DNA from: Halapricum hydrolyticum
GTDB taxonomy: Archaea > Halobacteriota > Halobacteria > Halobacteriales > Haloarculaceae
Length of the DNA stretch: 64,000 nucleotides
Direction of reading: 5' to 3'
Assembly: GCA_025517565.1 (NCBI GenBank)
Contig: JAOPKD010000001.1
Span: forward strand, 124,001-188,000
Part shown: one piece after another, positions 59,930-64,000 of the stretch
Position numbering within the stretch: the first letter of the stretch is position 1
Layout: each line of letters begins with the position of its first letter
Program-made: the position numbers and the translations under genes
The notes under the pieces: model-generated
The model's database searches: none
Seen by the model: only the letters and a program-made list of their open reading frames with translations
What the model was told of the DNA's origin: nothing

Positions 59930-60214
59930 TCACTCGATGTGGCCTTCCTGCCGGAGTTGCTGGGCGTCCTGCTCGTCGTAGCGCCACTCGACGTTTGCCT
60001 TCTCGTCCTGCCAGGCCCACGGCTCCGCGATGACCACGTCGCCCTCGTTGATCCAGGTCCTGTACTTCATCCGCCCGGGGATCCGCCCCATTCGCGTCTC
60101 GCCGTCCTGACACTGCAGCCGGACGTGGTTGCCTCCTTCGTGTCGTGTGACGACGGCAAATACTTCATCGCTCGACGGCATCCGCAAGTTCTTGCGCTGT
60201 GAGTCGTTGCTCAT
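59930..60214 (-). CDS. eif1A: Translation initiation factor aIF-1A
   Basis: A 94-residue S1/OB-fold initiation factor homologous to eukaryotic eIF1A and bacterial IF1. [40 protein letters not shown] and [20 protein letters not shown] are invariant parts of the fold. It promotes ribosome scanning/start-site binding on the small subunit. Convergent with the DUF7115 gene (1-base gap). Confidence 0.96.
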   Translation of the reverse strand: MSNDSQRKNLRMPSSDEVFAVVTRHEGGNHVRLQCQDGETRMGRIPGRMKYRTWINEGDVVIAEPWAWQDEKANVEWRYDEQDAQQLRQEGHIE

Positions 60215-60428
60215 ACTCCATCTAGCCCCCCAGCACGGTTAAGTGATTGGAGATTCGTGATAGCACGACCCACAAGTATCGGTGACATGGCCACTACCGA
60301 TTATAGGTATACAGTTCTCATAGGATTTGACGATCATTCGTACAGCCCAACCAGCCTTCAGTCGTTCGACAACGTGGGCGGCGTCCGTTTTCACTACGGT
60401 CCTGGTACTTCTCGCTACGGTCGTGGTA

Positions 60429-60614
60429 CTAGTGTTCGGGTTCGAACGGGTTGTACGAGCCGTTGATATCCCATTCGTGAATACACTGTGGGTCACCAGC
60501 GAGTTTGTCGCCGTCGTCCTCGTGGATCGTCCAGTTCATCTGCTCGTCGTCCCAGACGTCGACGCGTCCGCACCGTTCACACTCGCGCCTGGACGGCGGT
60601 ACGATCGTGGCCAT
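60429..60614 (-). CDS. HEWD-family small zinc protein
   Basis: A 61-residue protein MATIVPPSRRECERCGRVDV, continuing to CIHEWDINGSYNPFEPEH. CxxC plus a Cys-x-His pair make a likely zinc site, and the CIHEWDINGSYNPFE end is the signature of the haloarchaeal HEWD family of unknown function. The start at 60614 is chosen because upstream residues are Arg/Ser-rich. Region 60215-60428 upstream of its end has no gene. Confidence 0.8.
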   Translation of the reverse strand: MATIVPPSRRECERCGRVDVWDDEQMNWTIHEDDGDKLAGDPQCIHEWDINGSYNPFEPEH

Positions 60615-60766
60615 ACCTACCCTGTGGCAGGGCAGCCTTTTGAACGTCTCGACGGCGGAGTGGGCTCCTATCGTCCGGGCGACCGGAAGGCCCACGGCTC
60701 CCGTGGCCGAACGTAACCGTGACTGCCACCCGCCAGTATAAACACGCCCGTCCCCGTGTACTCGAC

Positions 60767-61324
60767 ATGGGATTTCACACGTTCGATAGCAGTCAGGCGG
60801 ACGGACTGGAGGATCAGACACGGTTCAAATACGTCTCGGTCGACGAACTGCTCGCACTGTTCGAACCGGACGAGGATTCGACGGTCGCCGATCTCGGCAG
60901 CGGGACGGGGTTTTACACGGACGAAGTCGCGCCGTACGTTGGAGAAATCTACGCAGTCGATGTCCAGGAGGAGATGCACGATTACTACCGGCAGAAGGGG
61001 TTGCCGGACAACGTCGAGCCAGTGACTGCCGAAGTCGGAGACCTGCCCTTCGAGGACGATACGCTGGACGGAGCGTACTCGACGATGACGTATCACGAGT
61101 TCGCGGGCGAGCAGTCCCTCGCAGAACTGGCACGCGTCTGTCGCCCCGGCGCACGCGTCGCGATCGCCGACTGGGGCAGGGCGGGCGCGGGTGAACGCGG
61201 CCCGCCGCTCGGTGAGCGGTTCGATGCCACCGAGGCCGCGACTGCGCTCGAATCAGCCGGCTTCGAGGTCGAACGAGCGAACGACCGTCGAGAGACATTC
61301 GTCCTCTCTGCCCTGATCGAATAG
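60767..61324 (+). CDS. Class I SAM-dependent methyltransferase
   Basis: A 185-residue methyltransferase of the UbiE/COQ5-like type. Motif I ADLGSGTGFYTDEVAPYVG, acidic end of strand 2 YAVDVQEEM, motif II LPFEDDTLDGAYSTMTYHEF and motif III ELARVCRPGARVAIADWGRA are clear. The substrate is unknown. A TATA (AGTATAAAC, 60735-60743) lies about 25-32 bases before the start at 60767, so the longer frame from 60719 is not used. Confidence 0.85.
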   Translation: MGFHTFDSSQADGLEDQTRFKYVSVDELLALFEPDEDSTVADLGSGTGFYTDEVAPYVGEIYAVDVQEEMHDYYRQKGLPDNVEPVTAEVGDLPFEDDTLDGAYSTMTYHEFAGEQSLAELARVCRPGARVAIADWGRAGAGERGPPLGERFDATEAATALESAGFEVERANDRRETFVLSALIE

Positions 61325-61384
61325 CAATATATTCTTAATATCCTCTTAGATACTGGGCAAGTGTTTCCACAAAACCGTTATTAC

Positions 61385-61405
61385 TGTGTGAATGTTTTTC
61401 ACACA
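61385..61405. promoter_or_regulatory. Perfect inverted repeat abutting a start codon
   Basis: TGTGTGAA (61385-61392) and TTCACACA (61398-61405) pair perfectly with a 5-base loop, and the ATG of the zinc-ribbon gene begins one base later. With a TATA-like AATATCCTCTTAGATACT around 61336-61353, the repeat would cover the transcription start of a leaderless gene: an operator, or a hairpin at the very 5' end. Confidence 0.5.
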
Positions 61406-61406
61406 C

Positions 61407-61550
61407 ATGCCTGGTGAAGACCCGTATACACCGACAGAATCGCACTACGAGTGTCTCGGCTGCGGCAAGCGGATCACGACGACCGAGACCCACCTCACGT
61501 GTCCGACCTGCGGCAGTACGATGCAGAACATCGCCGTCCCACGGGAGTGA
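61407..61550 (+). CDS. 47-residue rubrerythrin-like zinc-ribbon protein
   Basis: MPGEDPYTPTESHYECLGCG, then RITTTETHLTCPTCGSTMQN and a short tail. Two CxxCG knuckles make a rubredoxin-type metal site. Haloarchaea carry several copies of this small family, annotated as rubrerythrin-like domain proteins, whose function is unknown. A perfect inverted repeat directly ahead of the ATG suggests regulation. The following 61551-61712 has no gene. Confidence 0.8.
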   Translation: MPGEDPYTPTESHYECLGCGKRITTTETHLTCPTCGSTMQNIAVPRE

Positions 61551-61712
61551 TCGCGGTCCTGCCAGCGGTCACAATGTCGGTGTCCTGGAGCGTCACCTCC
61601 TGGATCGCAGTTCGCGGAAAAATCCGACGGTCGCTCCCAGACGGATTACTGTCCGTCTGTTCCGAATCGACCGCGGAGCGGTCGGAGCGGTAAATCGTTA
61701 CTGTATTCCGTG

Positions 61713-63083
61713 TCAGGGGATGTTTTCGCGGAGTTCCATCTCGATGTCCTCCAGCGAGCGGCCCTTGGTCTCCGGCACGAGTCGATACGTGAACGCGAGT
61801 GCGATCAGGCTGGACGCGCCGAACAGCAGGAAGGTCGCCGACGTGCCGACGCCCGAGGTCAGTATCGGGAAGGTCAGCGAGACGAGGAGGTTCGCGCCCC
61901 AGTTGGCGACGGTGACGATCCCCATGGCGTTCCCGCGGACCGACAGCGGGTAAATCTCGGAGATGAGCAGCCAGAACACCGGCCCGAGTCCGATGGCGAA
62001 AAACGAGACGAACGCCATCAGACTGCCGGTCGCAATCCAGCCGAGCGCACCCGAGAGTCCGGGGACGTAGAAGACGAAGCTGAGCACACCCAGCGTGAGA
62101 ACCATGCCGCCAGTTCCGACAAGCAGCAGGGCGCGACGACCGACGCGGTCGATGAGCGATATCGCGACGACCGTCATGATGACGTTGATCGCACCGATGC
62201 CGACGGTCGCGAGGATTGACGTGACACTGCCGAAGCCGGTCGATTCGAGGATCGTCGGCGCGTAGTACATCACGGCGTTGATGCCGGTGATCTGCTGGAA
62301 GACCGCGAGCCCGAGCCCGACGATCAGCGCCGGGCGGAGCCACGGCTCGATCAGATCGCGGACGGACGTTCCCGATTGCTTCTCGACGACGCGCTCGATG
62401 TCGTCGAGTTCCTCACCGACGTCTCCCTGGCGGGTTCGACTAAGGACGGCACGCGCCTCGTCCGTCCGACCCTGCTCGTAGAGCCAGCGCGGGCTCTCGG
62501 GCATCTTGGTCATCCCGATAGCGAGCACGAGCGCGGGAACCATCCCGGCACCGAGCATGATCCGCCACGCCCCTGCGTCGGCGAACGCGAAGTTGACGAG
62601 ATACGAGACCAGGATCCCGACAGTGACCATCAGCTGGTTCAGCGAGGTGAGCGCACCGCGGATCTTCGGCGGTGCGATCTCGGAGATGTACAGCGGGCCG
62701 ACCATCGACGCGAAGCCGATGGCGACGCCGTCGATCAGCCGCCCCGCGACAAGCACGGGAACGCTCGGCGCGATCGCCATGGTCAGCGACCCGACGAAGA
62801 AGACGCCCGCTCCGAGAAGAATCATCCGTCGACGGCCGAGCACGTCGGCCAGCCGACCGCCGAGTGCTGCCCCGAGCATTGCGCCGCCCATCGCGCCGCT
62901 CATGACGACGCCTTCGATTAGCGGCGACATCACGAAGGTGTCCTTGATGAACAGGAACGCACCCGAGATGATGCCCGTGTCGAAACCGAACAACAACCCG
63001 TTCAGCGCCGCGAGCGCGGACGTGAGGTAAATAAACGACCCATCGCCTCCTCGTAACACACTACGGATGTTTGCTGTCGACAT
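61713..63083 (-). CDS. MFS sugar-porter family transporter
   Basis: A 456-residue 12-TM sugar porter. Signatures: GFDTGIISGAFLFIKD in TM1, GGRLADVLGRRRMILLGAGV between TM2-3, PESPRWLYEQGRTDEARAVL after TM6, GRRALLLVGTGG in the second half and the closing PETKGRSLEDIEMEL. QQITGINAVMYYAPTI in TM7 is the sugar-binding helix. Probable proton-coupled uptake of a hexose or related sugar. The AT-rich leader 63084-63294 holds its promoter. Confidence 0.92.
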   Translation of the reverse strand: MSTANIRSVLRGGDGSFIYLTSALAALNGLLFGFDTGIISGAFLFIKDTFVMSPLIEGVVMSGAMGGAMLGAALGGRLADVLGRRRMILLGAGVFFVGSLTMAIAPSVPVLVAGRLIDGVAIGFASMVGPLYISEIAPPKIRGALTSLNQLMVTVGILVSYLVNFAFADAGAWRIMLGAGMVPALVLAIGMTKMPESPRWLYEQGRTDEARAVLSRTRQGDVGEELDDIERVVEKQSGTSVRDLIEPWLRPALIVGLGLAVFQQITGINAVMYYAPTILESTGFGSVTSILATVGIGAINVIMTVVAISLIDRVGRRALLLVGTGGMVLTLGVLSFVFYVPGLSGALGWIATGSLMAFVSFFAIGLGPVFWLLISEIYPLSVRGNAMGIVTVANWGANLLVSLTFPILTSGVGTSATFLLFGASSLIALAFTYRLVPETKGRSLEDIEMELRENIP

Positions 63084-63294
63084 ACGCCCGGCCCTATCGC
63101 AAATCTGGTTAAAAATATTTTGAAATATCTGAGAATATCTTCTATGATGGAATATTGTAGGACAATTATAGTTACTATGGGGAAAATATCGACACTTGAT
63201 GTATTCTTTGTCCCAGTGTGGCGATTGGCCTCGCGGAACGACAGTGTGCAGACTCCGACAACCGTAAGAGAGTCAGGCCTGCTACTAGTGGTCG
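63084..63294. promoter_or_regulatory. AT-rich divergent intergenic region
   Basis: A 211-base gap between the sugar porter and the TraB-family gene. The part 63110-63200 is very AT-rich (AAAAATATTTTGAAATATCT, then AATATTGTAGGACAATTATAG, split around 63157-63176), with AGATATTCTCAGATATTTC-type direct and inverted short repeats. It should contain the leftward TATA box, and it is unlike the rest of this GC-rich chromosome. Confidence 0.45.
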
Positions 63295-64000
63295 ATGAGT
63301 GATCACGTCGACTCGGGGAGCGATCCCGAGGGGGTGGCGTCGGGGCGGCCTCCGTCACCGGACGGCGAGACCGCCGTTCAGCGACTCGAACCGTCCGATG
63401 GGGAGGGGAGTGTCGAACTCGTCGGGACGGCTCACGTCTCCTCGGCGAGCGTCGAAGAAGTCGAAGAGACGATCGCCGACCGCCAGCCGGACGTCGTGGC
63501 CGTCGAACTCGACGAGGGCCGCTACCGCCAGATGAAAGGCGGGACGCCCGAGGACCTGGACGCGAGCGATCTCTTGCACGGCAACACGGTCTTTCAGTTC
63601 CTGGCCTACTGGATGCTCTCGTACGTCCAGACGCGACTGGGAGAGCGCTTCGACATCGAACCCGGCGCGGACATGATGGCCGCCGTCGAGACCGCCGAGG
63701 AACACGGACTCGGCGTCGCGCTTGTCGACCGGGACATCCAGACGACGATCCAGCGATTCTGGCAGCGCCTCTCGGCGAGAGAGAAGGCGACGATGTTCGG
63801 CGGGCTGCTGGCCGGGATGGTCGGCACGCTCGGCGCCGGACTCGGGATCGGTGCGTCCCTCGGGCTGTTCGTCGCCTTCGGGGCGGAACTCGTCGCCGGT
63901 CCGCTCCTGTTGACGCCCGGCCTCGCCGACGCCGTGCCGCTGGTCGGCGGGTCGCTGCTGGTGTTGCTCGACGGCGTCCTCCTCGCGGGAGCGATCACGC
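63295..64000 (+). CDS. TraB/GumN-family membrane protein, 3' end outside window
   Basis: The first 235 codons of a TraB-family protein. SVELVGTAHVSSASVEEVEE and QPDVVAVELDEGRYRQM are the conserved GTxH and E-x-D/R motifs of the family, LGVALVDRDIQTTIQRFWQR follows, and hydrophobic segments begin near residue 165 (ATMFGGLLAGMVGTLGAGLG). Bacterial TraB shuts down pheromone signalling and GumN-like members are probable metalloproteases; the archaeal role is unknown. Cut by the window edge. Confidence 0.82.
   Translation, partial: MSDHVDSGSDPEGVASGRPPSPDGETAVQRLEPSDGEGSVELVGTAHVSSASVEEVEETIADRQPDVVAVELDEGRYRQMKGGTPEDLDASDLLHGNTVFQFLAYWMLSYVQTRLGERFDIEPGADMMAAVETAEEHGLGVALVDRDIQTTIQRFWQRLSAREKATMFGGLLAGMVGTLGAGLGIGASLGLFVAFGAELVAGPLLLTPGLADAVPLVGGSLLVLLDGVLLAGAIT

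Overview
The window comes from a haloarchaeon. The proteins are strongly acidic and the core genes are GC-rich. TATA/BRE promoters lie 25-35 bases before start codons, and archaeal markers are present: aIF-1A, TrmY, DacZ, an ADP-forming acetate-CoA ligase, a haloarchaeal actin and an intron-bearing elongator tRNA-Met. Layout and families would fit the Haloarcula/Halorhabdus/Halomicrobium group, but I cannot place the genus from sequence alone.

Left chromosomal segment (1-17.4 kb): a truncated sugar nucleotidyltransferase and a GT4 glycosyltransferase; a phosphotransacetylase-like P-loop protein with ADP-forming acetate-CoA ligase; the coupled pair dacZ and an MscS-type channel gene; a lone dhaK; a solitary FlaD/E-domain protein; a salactin/volactin-like actin; an RNA-ligase-like protein that seems to lack its catalytic residues; a UPF0173 hydrolase; and an IS1341-type element whose tnpB carries an in-frame stop inside a small palindromic insertion while its omega-RNA-like 3' structure is still visible. 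SRPBCC and membrane proteins follow.

Integrated element (about 17.57-37.59 kb): a provirus inserted at the 3' end of tRNA-Pro(CGG). A 13-bp copy of the tRNA end lies at the far side, and an older, decayed copy lies just outside it. Its left operon (20.2 to 17.6 kb, leftward) ends in a tyrosine integrase and is built from small overlapping genes joined by near-identical junctions. A lower-GC accessory block (20.4-26.0 kb) holds two PhiH1-type winged-helix regulators, a HicA toxin with a HicB antitoxin fused to a SocA/Panacea-like domain, a serine recombinase, several membrane proteins, and a run of three tandem 32-33-residue zinc-ribbon peptides coupled to a three-TM membrane protein. The rightward late block (26.4-35.2 kb) has a packaging ATPase, two adjacent beta-rich proteins of the size and order of the two major capsid proteins of SH1/P23-77-type membrane-containing icosahedral viruses, a spike-like gene with an internal duplication, a second spike candidate on the opposite strand, and many one-TM proteins suited to an internal membrane. 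The right end has a low-GC metalloprotease-like gene and a leftward operon of zinc-ribbon, SWIM/HTH and ribbon-helix-helix proteins. No tail, portal or large terminase gene is present, and I recognise no replication protein.

Right chromosomal segment (37.6-64 kb): tRNA-Pro, a TIM-barrel epimerase, trmY, a ModE-like regulator divergent from a molybdate/tungstate ABC transporter, a chemotaxis transducer, gltB (glutamate synthase), a 1790-residue secreted GH13 amylase-type enzyme, a DHH/RecJ-like phosphoesterase, two MFS transporters, intron-containing tRNA-Met, eif1A, small zinc proteins, a methyltransferase, and the start of a TraB-family membrane protein.
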